From positions 62,001 to 126,000 of the forward strand of contig NZ_JAEUAV010000004.1 of the NCBI RefSeq assembly GCF_019511605.1: a stretch of DNA of 64,000 nt, in the 5' to 3' direction. The DNA comes from Paraburkholderia phenoliruptrix (GTDB lineage Bacteria; Pseudomonadota; Gammaproteobacteria; Burkholderiales; Burkholderiaceae). The notes beneath the pieces were generated by a model. The model was not told the origin of the DNA. It worked only from the letters and a program-made list of their open reading frames with translations, and searched no databases. This document shows positions 16,993 through 25,506 of the stretch, piece after piece. The position numbers and the translations under genes were made by a program. Position 1 is the first letter of the stretch. Each line of letters begins with the position of its first letter.

Positions 16993-17874
16993 CTACTTTG
17001 CGCCCATCAGGCGACCGAGTGTCGTGCTTACGGGATCAGCAATGTCGGCATTGATAGCGTCCCACGCATCGCCGATCGTTTTGCCCGCCACCACTTTGCC
17101 GCTGTCCCAAACCTGCTCATAGGTCCGCCAGTCGCCCCATTCTTCCAGCGCGGGTCCGCCCATGATTTTCATCATGTCGGGAAGCTGCAGATCGGCCAGT
17201 CCCCCGTCGAGATAGGCAAGCGGGTGCGTCTTGAACGCAAAACTCTTGAATGTATCGCTGTCCAGTTCTAGCTTGTATTGAGGAACCGTCATTTTGAAGC
17301 TGCCGTTTCCAGGCTTTGCGCTGCTCATCTGGATGTTGTTTCCCTTCATGTTCTGCTTCAGTCCATCTTCCATGTTTGCCTGTAGATACCACCTCGCGCT
17401 GTCGAGCCAATCCTTGCCCGCCTGGGAAAGCGTTGGCTTCAGTTTCGCCCCGTAGTTCGAACAGTAGAAGTAGCCATAGCTGACGTAATAGGCGGGTGGT
17501 TTATGTCCGCAGCCGATGTGGCGCATCATGAAATTGCTATGCCGTGACCAGTCGGAGTCCGTGCAATCAGGCTGAATCAGCGTCTGCCGCTGGTGCAACA
17601 GACGGGCGGACACTCCCTTGTCGGTCCACGGGTCCCAGGACGTGGCGAAGGCTTTCACCGTGGCCCATACGCTGCCTGCCGTGACCTTCTCGACGGTTTC
17701 CGTGTACTCACACTGCAACGGCCTGTAGTAGTACTCACAATGTCCGATAATCGAGTCAGCCGCCGGGGGTACGTGAACATCGCAGGCGGTACGCTCGACC
17801 CTCGCGCGTTTCATATAGGAGCGGGGCGTCATGTACGACTCCGCGTAACCTACATCCCTGTTTTCATCTGCCAT
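16993..17874 (-). CDS. VgrG-linked protein of unknown family, candidate T6SS effector
   Basis: A 293-residue protein without a signal peptide or membrane helix and without a domain I can name. All six cysteines (31, 46, 55, 104, 122, 138) are in the N-terminal half, around RHIGCGH (118-124) and YGYFYC (133-138), which suggests disulfides formed after export. The C-terminal half has THPLAYLDGGLADLQLPD (216-233). No GxSxG lipase, NlpC, lysozyme or nuclease motif is evident. The start ATG is 4 nt after the vgrG stop codon, and the stop is 1 nt before the next gene. Effectors are commonly encoded directly after vgrG, so this is inferred to be VgrG cargo; it could instead be an adaptor. Confidence 0.68.
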   Translation of the reverse strand: MADENRDVGYAESYMTPRSYMKRARVERTACDVHVPPAADSIIGHCEYYYRPLQCEYTETVEKVTAGSVWATVKAFATSWDPWTDKGVSARLLHQRQTLIQPDCTDSDWSRHSNFMMRHIGCGHKPPAYYVSYGYFYCSNYGAKLKPTLSQAGKDWLDSARWYLQANMEDGLKQNMKGNNIQMSSAKPGNGSFKMTVPQYKLELDSDTFKSFAFKTHPLAYLDGGLADLQLPDMMKIMGGPALEEWGDWRTYEQVWDSGKVVAGKTIGDAWDAINADIADPVSTTLGRLMGAK

Positions 17875-17878
17875 TTTT

Positions 17879-20332
17879 TTAATTGCCCTTCAATTTTATC
17901 GACACACCTTGAGGAACATGGCTTTGCGCCAGCGACGTCTCGCCGTTCTCATTGGTCGTCCCTTCCGCGATCAGCTTGCCTTCGGAAAACATCTGATAAC
18001 GTGTGTTGGCGACGGGAACGTCTGAGCCGGCCCAATGCACAACGAAAGCCTCGTCAAACGCCCCCTTCGATTCCGGCAATGACGGGACTGCGGTTGTCAG
18101 ACTTTGTGCGCCTTTCTTCTGGACCGTAATCGTTTTGATGAAAAGGTCGAACGGGCCGCCGAGCGTAATGCTGCCATCCTTCATGTGGATGAACGCGCCG
18201 CCGCACTCCAGGGTGATTTCCTTCGCAGCGGACAGATTGACCTTGCCGTTGACGCTTGCGACGTTCCCGTCCTTGTCGGCAATAAGGGACATCGGGCCGC
18301 TTTGCGCCTGCAATTCGACCGGGCCTTTCGCGGCGAATATCCTGATACCGAGTTTCTGTGCGAACAGCGAAATCTTCTCGCCCGCCGCGGCTGTGAAGCG
18401 CCTGACCACGCTCCAGTCGGCGTGCTTTCCGGCCACGGCGTTGATGCTGTCCTGCGCGGCGAGCTGCACACCGCCGCCAGCGACAAGCGCCGCCGATGCG
18501 GGCGTGCTCATCAGCAAACCCGGCTTCTTCAGGCCGTCCAGGTCGTCCTTTATTTGCTGCTGCGCGTCGGTATCGGCCGGTTCTGCCTTCGCGCTACTGG
18601 CGGACGCGGCGAGCGCCTTTGCGGTCGCCAGCGCGCTTTCGAGCTGCGCGATGGTCTCCTGCATGTCCAGCTGCTTGCCGGCTGCGCCCGGGCGGTCATA
18701 CGCGGTGAGCATTACACCTTTGCCCGCTCGCTGCACGCCATAACCGGATGTGCGAAGCTCGCACCCTTCGCCCCGATAGCCGAGCCCGCTGTCGACCAGG
18801 TAGCCGAGATTCAGTTGCGACTTGCCCGAATGTTCGGTGCTAACCTTGATGCCTTCCTGGCCCGCCCAGTCCTCCATACGCAGCTTGTTGTTCTTCTGCG
18901 TGCGGATCACGTTGCGCGACAGCCAGCGCCGGTCATTCGTCACCAGGTCGCGCGCCTGGCTGTGGTGGTGAAAGCCGCTGATTTCAGGTTTGTCGGGGTC
19001 GCCGTCACGGAACGTGATAACCGCCTCGTCGTTATCCAGCGCCGGAAAGTGCATCCCGGTTTGCAGCTTGCCCGCGAATGGCCTGGCAAGGCGTAGCGGT
19101 ACGCTCTCGCCACCATTGGGCCACGTCTGGAAATCGGCGTCGAAGCGCACGGTGTAGTGGCCCTCTGCCGTGATATAGGCGTAGGTGTAGCTATCGGGGC
19201 TGGTGACGCGTGCGCTCAGTGTGCCGCTAACTTTTGCCCAGGTCTCCGGTTTCAGTTCCAGCCTGAAACGCCGGTCGGCCGGGATCGCCATATAGCGGTT
19301 CTTATACGATGCGTCGCGCGCGCCGCTGTGCGTCAGCTCGACAATCAGTTGGCCTTTCGGTGCGTCGGGCAACAGCGCGTCCGTCTCCAGCACGCTCGCG
19401 CACTGCAACGCCAGCACGTTGCTTTCTCCCTCATAGACAACCTGGCGGGCAATGGCCGCTTCGTGGCGAAGCTGCGCCTCCCATCTGGCTCCCGCCTGGT
19501 CCAGGTGGTGCGTGCCATACACATACGCCTGGCCGTAGGTGGTCGCGTCCTGCGGCGCGACGTTTGCTTCGTCGCGAAAACGCTCCCAGGCTTGGGCCGG
19601 GTTATAGTCCGCCACGATGAACGATTGCGGCACGGTCACGGCATGCGTCTTGATCGCCGTCACGGCCCTGATGCCGCCCGCCTCAAGTCCTGCCGCTTCG
19701 CGGTAGGGCACTATCCGTTGCGGATCGTCGTACAGGTAGTGATCGATATCGTCGCCGAATACAATCTCGTCGCCGTGCTCGCTATCCACGACATAGCTAT
19801 AGATGCCCGCCTTCTGCATCAGCATCTGAACGTAGGCGAGATCGGTCATGCGGTACTGCATGCGGAACAGATGCTTGCGGTACTGCCCGCGCAGACGGAA
19901 GCGAAATTGATGATCCCGCAGGCCGTGACGGCGCAGCACCGCTGCAATGATGTCGGGCGTACTCAGATGCTGATAGATGCCTGTATTCGTGACCGCTTCG
20001 AGCCGTGCGAAGTGCGACTTCAAAACGGCTTCGTACTTCGCGTAGTCCTTCGTTATCCTAACCGTCGAGAACCGCGCGATGAAGCCCGAAAAAGTCCGCA
20101 CGGTCCCGTCGTCGGACACGATGGAAAACACCGCGTCGCGGTTCAGGAAATCGGCGCGCGGTAGCTGCTGCGGATGGGTCAGTTCGATCTGGACGACGTT
20201 GGGTTCGCCCATCTTTTCGGTCGCCGTGAACGACACGACCGAGAGCGCGGCGGCGGCGTCTGTGCCGGGCACGCTGAGGTGATACGCCTGCCGCCCTGAT
20301 ATGGCTTGCAGTGCGCCTTGCAGGTCTGCCAT
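17879..20332 (-). CDS. vgrG: Type VI secretion system spike protein VgrG
   Basis: An 817-residue VgrG/Tssi-type protein that forms the trimeric spike tip of the T6SS and carries effectors out of the cell. The N-terminal gp27-like part (about 25-400) includes LSVVSFTATEKMGEPN and YRMTDLAYVQMLMQKAGI; the gp5-like OB region with FRDGDPDKPEISGFHHH is near 440-470; a DUF2345 region (TVEL-type, with VASVNGKVNLSAAKEITLECGG) is near 620-740. A C-terminal extension after 760 (FVVHWAGSDVPVANTRYQMF) resembles cargo-docking tails. The ATG at 20332 is chosen for GGAGG 7 nt upstream. No other T6SS structural gene is in the window, so it is an orphan VgrG. Confidence 0.95.
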   Translation of the reverse strand: MADLQGALQAISGRQAYHLSVPGTDAAAALSVVSFTATEKMGEPNVVQIELTHPQQLPRADFLNRDAVFSIVSDDGTVRTFSGFIARFSTVRITKDYAKYEAVLKSHFARLEAVTNTGIYQHLSTPDIIAAVLRRHGLRDHQFRFRLRGQYRKHLFRMQYRMTDLAYVQMLMQKAGIYSYVVDSEHGDEIVFGDDIDHYLYDDPQRIVPYREAAGLEAGGIRAVTAIKTHAVTVPQSFIVADYNPAQAWERFRDEANVAPQDATTYGQAYVYGTHHLDQAGARWEAQLRHEAAIARQVVYEGESNVLALQCASVLETDALLPDAPKGQLIVELTHSGARDASYKNRYMAIPADRRFRLELKPETWAKVSGTLSARVTSPDSYTYAYITAEGHYTVRFDADFQTWPNGGESVPLRLARPFAGKLQTGMHFPALDNDEAVITFRDGDPDKPEISGFHHHSQARDLVTNDRRWLSRNVIRTQKNNKLRMEDWAGQEGIKVSTEHSGKSQLNLGYLVDSGLGYRGEGCELRTSGYGVQRAGKGVMLTAYDRPGAAGKQLDMQETIAQLESALATAKALAASASSAKAEPADTDAQQQIKDDLDGLKKPGLLMSTPASAALVAGGGVQLAAQDSINAVAGKHADWSVVRRFTAAAGEKISLFAQKLGIRIFAAKGPVELQAQSGPMSLIADKDGNVASVNGKVNLSAAKEITLECGGAFIHMKDGSITLGGPFDLFIKTITVQKKGAQSLTTAVPSLPESKGAFDEAFVVHWAGSDVPVANTRYQMFSEGKLIAEGTTNENGETSLAQSHVPQGVSIKLKGN

Positions 20333-20462
20333 TGGGTAGCCTCCGTGCTGATCATGCTGAGAAGCGCGGCTTGTACGCTGGATGCCCCCGCGGATGGGCG
20401 AAGGCCGCAATGGGGACTGATCCGCCCCGGAGACTTTTACGCCGCGCGCCGTCGTGCTTCAA

Positions 20463-20870
20463 TCAGCAAAATCCGAGAGTGGGCGATTGATCGCGAACAA
20501 CACGGCGAAGTCGCTGCTTTCGGCGGTGGCGTCGTGGTTTGCCCGCCTTCAAATCCTGGCGAATACGATCCTTCAGGCCGTTCGATTTGGCTTCCCACGC
20601 GGCAAGCGCGGCACGCTGGCGGGCCATGTCAGGTTGCGCGGCGTCCGCCGCGTCCTCATCGTCACGAATCGCGCACATGAAAAAGCCGTCGCACGTTGAT
20701 TTGCGCTCGCCACTGTCCGCGATCACCACCACGCGCAGACTCACCGGCCCGCTTAAGCGGCTATCGCGCTGCATATCGACGTGCGCCTGTATCGCTACGC
20801 TGAGCGCAGCAAGTGCCGACGATGCGACCATTGGCAGCGGAGACGCTGCCCGATGATGGGCTGATTGATG
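20463..20870 (-). pseudogene. Remnant of a DUF3987 (phage/plasmid primase-like) gene
   Basis: The minus-strand frame reads PLPMVASSALAALSVAIQ, then GPVSLRVVVIADSGERKST and later WEAKSNGLKDRIRQ, the central region of DUF3987 proteins, which are found in prophages and integrated elements. The Walker A-like SGERKST is preserved. The family is several hundred residues long; here both ends are missing, the 5' part running into the tRNA-Ser terminator, and the sequence loses family character after KAGK, where a frameshift is likely (another frame is open to about 20460). It marks mobile-element history beside the tRNA. Confidence 0.65.
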
Positions 20871-20875
20871 GGCCA

Positions 20876-20916
20876 GAAAAACAAAAACCCCGTAAGTCTT
20901 TAAACTTACGGGGTTT
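20876..20916 (-). terminator. Terminator of tRNA-Ser
   Basis: On the minus strand AAACCCCGTAAGT, a 6-nt loop and ACTTACGGGGTTT form a 13-bp stem followed by TTGTTTTT, directly after the tRNA. Confidence 0.85.
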
Positions 20917-20928
20917 CGCCACCATCAC

Positions 20929-21023
20929 TGGCGGAGACGGAGGGATTCGAACCCTCGATCCAGGTTTTGGCCCAGATGCTCCCTTAGCAGGGGAGTGCCT
21001 TCGACCTCTCGGCCACGTCTCCC
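20929..21023 (-). tRNA. tRNA-Ser (GCT)
   Basis: A 95-nt type II tRNA with a long variable arm and encoded CCA. Acceptor GGGAGAC pairs with GTCTCC plus one; the anticodon stem-loop CTCCC-CTGCTAA-GGGAG gives GCT. Its 3' side borders the DUF3987 remnant and vgrG module, a common place for island integration. Confidence 0.97.
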
Positions 21024-21211
21024 AAACTTTCGCTCGCGCAGGGAGTCAGCGCGACGAAGCCAAGATAATAGCGGCCCGAACCGCCAAGGTCAATGTCTGA
21101 CGAACGCTTTTTTGTGCCAATTTCGTCATTCACCGAGATTTTCTGACCGGGCCGCGCCAGCACGGATCAACGAACGGAACGCTCCTGTACGCCCCGCCGT
21201 TTCACAGCGAA

Positions 21212-22462
21212 TTACGCCTGGTCCAGTTCAAAAGCCTTATGCAGCGCGCGCACTGCGAGCTCCATATACTTTTCGTCGATCAGTACCGAAATCTTGATTT
21301 CGGAGGTCGAGATCATCTGGATGTTGATGCCCTCTTCCGACAGCGTGCGGAACATCGTGCTGGCAATGCCCACATGCGAACGCATGCCCACGCCCACCAC
21401 CGAGACCTTCGACACCTTCGGATCGCCCAGCACCTGCTCGGCCTGCACGTGACCCTTCACCTGATTCGTGAGAATGTCCATCGCGCGCTGGTAGTCGCCG
21501 CGGCCCACGGTAAACGTGAAAGCCGTTTTGCCCTCCACGCTCTGGTTCTGGATGATCATGTCGACGTCGATGTTCGCGTCCGCCACCGGGCCGAGAATCT
21601 GGTACGCGATGCCCGGCTTGTCGGGCACACCCATCACGGCGATGCGAGCTTCGTCGCGCTGAAACGCGATGCCCGAGATGACTGCTTTTTCCATGGTCTC
21701 GTCTTCTTCAAAAGTAATCAGGGTGCCCGACTTCATTTCAGCGTCGAGCGGGATGAGCGGATCGGTCAGGCTCGACAGCACGCGCGTCTTCACCTGATAT
21801 TTGCCGGCGAATTCCACCGAGCGGATCTGCAGCACCTTGGAACCCAGGCTTGCCATTTCCAGCATTTCTTCGAACGTCACGCGATCGAGCCGGCGCGCCT
21901 CTTCGACCACGCGCGGGTCGGTGGTGTACACGCCGTCGACGTCCGTATAAATCAGGCACTCGTCCGCCTTCAATGCAGCCGCGACCGCAACCGCCGACGT
22001 GTCCGAACCGCCGCGGCCAAGCGTAGTGATGTTGCCGTCAGGATCGATGCCCTGGAAGCCCGTGATCACCACGACCTTGCCTGCGTCGAGATCGCGCAGC
22101 ACGCGCTCGCCGTCGATTTCGCTGATGCGCGCCTTGGTGAACGCGCTATCCGTCTTGACCGGCACTTGCCAGCCGGCATAGCTGACCGCTTCGACGCCGG
22201 CTTCCTGCAGCGCGATGGCGAGCAGCCCGGAGCTGACCTGCTCGCCGGTGGCGGCGATCATGTCGAGTTCACGCGGGCTTGGCTGGGCCGTGATCTCTTT
22301 CGCGAGGCCGAGCAAGCGGTTGGTCTCGCCGGACATTGCCGAGGGCACGACCACCATCTTGTGGCCGGCCTTATGCCATTTCGCGACGCGCTTGGCGACG
22401 TTCTTGATGCGCTCGACCGAGCCCATCGAGGTGCCGCCGTATTTATGTACGATGAGTGCCAT
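21212..22462 (-). CDS. lysC: Aspartate kinase
   Basis: This enzyme phosphorylates aspartate with ATP, the first step to lysine, threonine, methionine and diaminopimelate. The 416-residue length matches the beta-proteobacterial LysC. The kinase signature KYGGTSMGS is at 7-15, VVVPSAMSGETNRLL follows, and LGRGGSDTSAVA is near 150. Two ACT domains in the last 150 residues (VMGVPDKPGIAYQIL and VVGVGMRSHVGIASTMF) give feedback control by end-product amino acids. It is the last gene of the cysS-alkA-accA-tilS-lysC run, separated from tilS by 436 bp. Confidence 0.98.
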   Translation of the reverse strand: MALIVHKYGGTSMGSVERIKNVAKRVAKWHKAGHKMVVVPSAMSGETNRLLGLAKEITAQPSPRELDMIAATGEQVSSGLLAIALQEAGVEAVSYAGWQVPVKTDSAFTKARISEIDGERVLRDLDAGKVVVITGFQGIDPDGNITTLGRGGSDTSAVAVAAALKADECLIYTDVDGVYTTDPRVVEEARRLDRVTFEEMLEMASLGSKVLQIRSVEFAGKYQVKTRVLSSLTDPLIPLDAEMKSGTLITFEEDETMEKAVISGIAFQRDEARIAVMGVPDKPGIAYQILGPVADANIDVDMIIQNQSVEGKTAFTFTVGRGDYQRAMDILTNQVKGHVQAEQVLGDPKVSKVSVVGVGMRSHVGIASTMFRTLSEEGINIQMISTSEIKISVLIDEKYMELAVRALHKAFELDQA

Positions 22463-22898
22463 TGTCGTTCTGAACTGGAGGAGAAACCGCGCTGGCGCGC
22501 TCGCGACGACCGCACAAAAGCACAGGGGCGCAACGTCTTGTGAACGGCGGCAAAGTGTGTGGCGGCGTAGATGCAGCGCGCGTGCAACACGCGCGGATTT
22601 GCCCGTGATTGATCGCTAATGGCTTACCGGGAAACTCGGATCACGATCGGAAAACCGACAAAAGCGACGGCAAAAGCGGGGCGGGCAAACAAGTTAACGT
22701 ACCCGATCGGACGCAAAAAGACAAGCCGCAAAGGCCGTGGCAGCGCCTCGGGATATGCGTGGAAAGCCTTGCCGGCCCTGAACTCGCGCCGCGTTCGGGC
22801 CGCATCTTGCCCCGAATCTTCGAGCCGATCACTCGCGCCCTATTTGCCCTGCTTCCAGCCCCGCCCCTTGCCTCGCTGCGCAGGCGGCGACGAACCGG
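22463..22898. other. Intergenic region between tilS and lysC
   Basis: 436 bp upstream of lysC. It must hold the lysC promoter unless the operon reads through. I see no lysine-riboswitch-like fold, terminator or credible gene; the short open frames here have arginine/serine-rich noise composition. Confidence 0.45.
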
Positions 22899-24347
22899 TC
22901 AGGCAATCAGCAAGTCCTCGCGCCAGCTAATCGACACGCGTGCCTCGTTCGGCGCAACGTCCGAGGGCAAGGCCGCACGATTGAGGCCAAGCAGCGGCAC
23001 GAACAGCAATTCGTCGCCGATATAAAGCAAGGGCACATCGCGCTTCCACGCTGCAATGCCGCGCTCCTGGAACAGGTTCTTGAGCGTGCGGCTGCGCGCG
23101 CCGGGTGCGTCGCCCGTTCGCATGCGCTCGCCGCCGCGACGCGAGCGAGCGCTCAGCAACGCACGCTGCAACACGCTAACGGGGACCGCGGCTTCGCTTG
23201 CCGCGGTACCGTCATGCGCCGCGTCGAGCGCTTCGAACACGAAAGTGCCACGCCATTGCGGCACGCGCCACGTCGCTTCGCCGCTCCACGCAAGCTCGCT
23301 TACCTCGCGCGCGGCAAGCGCGGTTTCGTCGGCGGGATCGCGGCTGTCGCCCGCCTCCCAGTAAACCAGGCCGCGATAGCAGCGCAGCGCCTGCCCGGCA
23401 TGATCGACACGCAGACGATGCCCGTCCCCGCTTGTCCCCACTTCGCGCAGTTGCCGCAGCGCGTCGCCAAGACGCGCGCTCGACGCAGGCACGAAGCCTT
23501 GCAAGCGCATCCAGTAGCGCAGCAAGTTGAGCGCGCGCTCGTCGTCCAGTGCGATGAGCGCGTGGTGCGAGAGCGCGCGTCCTTCGTCGCGTGATGCGAG
23601 TTCAAGATCGATGCGCGCCAGTTCGTCGAGCAGCCGCTGCGCCGATGCCGCATGCGACGCGGTGCGCGCAAGTGCATCGCGAAAACCGGGAAAGTGAATC
23701 GCCAGCGCTGGCGTTACCTCGTGACGCAGCGCATTGCGTGCATAGCGCGTGTCCGCGTTCGATTCGTCGTCGATCCAGCGCAGGTGGCGTGCGTTTGCAT
23801 ACTGCTCGATCTGCGCGCGCAGCAGATGCAGCAACGGCCGCACGCGCACCGCCGCTGCGCCGGCGGGCGCGAACTCCGTGGCCATTGCCGCGAGACCTGC
23901 GAGGCCCGCGCCGCGCAACAGTTGCAGCAACACCGTTTCCGCCTGGTCGTCCGCATGCTGTGCGAGCCACAGCCACTGAATGCCGTGCGTTGCGCACAGC
24001 GCGTCCAACGCCTGATAACGCGCGTCGCGCGCCGCGGCTTCCACGCTGACGCCCGCATCGCGCAAGACCTCGACATGACGCGCGGCAAACTCGACGCCAC
24101 GTTCGCGCGCGAATGCCTCGCAGTGCGCGAGCCACGCATCGGCATTCGGACTCAGCCCGTGATGAACATGAAACGCCATGCAACGCGATGCACCCGCCAC
24201 GCGCACCGCAGCATCGAGCAGCACGCCCGAATCGACGCCGCCGCTGAATGCCACCGCCACTCGCGCATGCGCGGGCAGCGCGGCAAAAGCAACGCCGACC
24301 GCTTCGAGAACGAGGCGGTCGGCGCTTGATTGGGCAGAAGTGGTCAC
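22899..24347 (-). CDS. tilS: tRNA(Ile)-lysidine synthetase
   Basis: TilS attaches lysine to C34 of tRNA-Ile(CAU), changing its decoding from AUG to AUA; it is essential. The PP-loop ATPase motif SGGVDS is at 35-40, followed by HVHHGLSPNADAW and LWLAQHADDQAETVLLQLLRGAG, and RPLLHLLR. The 482-residue length includes the C-terminal tRNA-binding domain (RTGDAPGARSRTLKNLFQERGIAAWKRDVPLLY). It lies 62 nt downstream of accA on the same strand. Confidence 0.96.
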   Translation of the reverse strand: MTTSAQSSADRLVLEAVGVAFAALPAHARVAVAFSGGVDSGVLLDAAVRVAGASRCMAFHVHHGLSPNADAWLAHCEAFARERGVEFAARHVEVLRDAGVSVEAAARDARYQALDALCATHGIQWLWLAQHADDQAETVLLQLLRGAGLAGLAAMATEFAPAGAAAVRVRPLLHLLRAQIEQYANARHLRWIDDESNADTRYARNALRHEVTPALAIHFPGFRDALARTASHAASAQRLLDELARIDLELASRDEGRALSHHALIALDDERALNLLRYWMRLQGFVPASSARLGDALRQLREVGTSGDGHRLRVDHAGQALRCYRGLVYWEAGDSRDPADETALAAREVSELAWSGEATWRVPQWRGTFVFEALDAAHDGTAASEAAVPVSVLQRALLSARSRRGGERMRTGDAPGARSRTLKNLFQERGIAAWKRDVPLLYIGDELLFVPLLGLNRAALPSDVAPNEARVSISWREDLLIA

Positions 24348-24409
24348 GTCGTTAGCGCAGCGGCATCAGGATGCGTTGCGCCGATAGACAGAAGAGAACG
24401 CGCGCGGGC

Positions 24410-25381
24410 TCAGGCACCCGGCGTCGTTTCCTTAAACTTGCCGTACGCCATGAGCCGTTCGAAACGGCGTTGACGCAGGTCGTTGATGCTCATGCCCTGG
24501 AACTGACGCAGCGAATCGGCGAGCGCCCGACGCAGCAGCGCAGCCATGCCCTTCGGGTCGCGATGCGCGCCGCCGAGCGGCTCGTTGACGATCTTGTCGA
24601 TCAGTCCGAGCGCTTTCAGTCGATGCGCGGTGAGGCCGAGCGCTTCCGCCGCTTCCGGCGCCTTGGCCGCGCTCTTCCACAGAATCGACGCGCAACCCTC
24701 CGGCGAAATCACCGAATAGGTCGAGAATTGCAGCATCAGGACGCTGTCGCCGACGGCAATGGCGAGCGCGCCGCCCGAACCGCCCTCGCCGATGATAGTG
24801 GCGATCAGCGGCGTTTTCAGTTCGGCCATCACATACAGATTGCGCCCGATAGCTTCCGACTGCCCGCGCTCTTCGGCACCGATGCCAGGGTAAGCACCCG
24901 GCGTGTCGATGAACGTGAAGATTGGCAAGCCGAATTTCTCGGCAAGGCGCATGAGCCGCTCGGCCTTGCGATAGCCTTCGGGACGCGGCATGCCGAAGTT
25001 GCGCAGCGCACGTTCCTTCGTATCGCGGCCCTTCTGGTGACCGATCACCATGCAGGCCTGGCCGTTGAATCGCGCCAGACCGCCGACAATAGACAGGTCG
25101 TCTGCATAGCTGCGGTCGCCGTGCAGTTCGTGGAAGTCGGTGAAGAGCTCGTTCACGTAGTCGAACGTGTACGGGCGCTGCGGATGACGGGCAATTTGCG
25201 AAACCTGCCACGGCGTGAGGTTCGCGTACAGATCTTTGGTGAGTTGCTGGCTCTTCTTGGACAGCCGCTCGATCTCTTCCGAAATATCGACGGCCGAATC
25301 GTCCTGCACGAAGCGCAATTCTTCGATCTTCGCTTCGAGTTCAGCGATCGGCTGTTCGAAATCCAGAAACGTGGTCTTCAT
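24410..25381 (-). CDS. accA: Acetyl-CoA carboxylase carboxyltransferase, alpha subunit
   Basis: AccA and AccD transfer the carboxyl group from biotin carrier protein to acetyl-CoA to make malonyl-CoA for fatty acid synthesis. The 323-residue protein has the expected N-terminus [26 protein letters not shown] coiled segment and the crotonase-fold core with [18 protein letters not shown] and [11 protein letters not shown], which bind CoA and form the oxyanion hole. It lies between the AlkA-type glycosylase and tilS in a minus-strand run. Confidence 0.98.
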   Translation of the reverse strand: MKTTFLDFEQPIAELEAKIEELRFVQDDSAVDISEEIERLSKKSQQLTKDLYANLTPWQVSQIARHPQRPYTFDYVNELFTDFHELHGDRSYADDLSIVGGLARFNGQACMVIGHQKGRDTKERALRNFGMPRPEGYRKAERLMRLAEKFGLPIFTFIDTPGAYPGIGAEERGQSEAIGRNLYVMAELKTPLIATIIGEGGSGGALAIAVGDSVLMLQFSTYSVISPEGCASILWKSAAKAPEAAEALGLTAHRLKALGLIDKIVNEPLGGAHRDPKGMAALLRRALADSLRQFQGMSINDLRQRRFERLMAYGKFKETTPGA

Positions 25382-25506
25382 TGGTTTTAATCCTTGGACT
25401 TACCGGCAGCGCGTATTCTAACCGCGCTCGCCGCTGTCAAAACCACTTCGCAACTATCGGTATTGAACAATTGATAGTTTCACAAGCGGCATGCCTCTTT
25501 GTTCTT

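Noticed and set aside
15527..21023. Search for an att duplication of the tRNA-Ser 3' end across the vgrG island
   Set aside because: I found no copy of the tRNA 3' segment near 15.5 kb, so a classic integrase-made island is not shown; the island claim rests on the DUF3987 remnant only.
22463..22898. Lysine riboswitch or leader upstream of lysC
   Set aside because: No riboswitch-like conserved stems or a leader peptide with terminator were seen.
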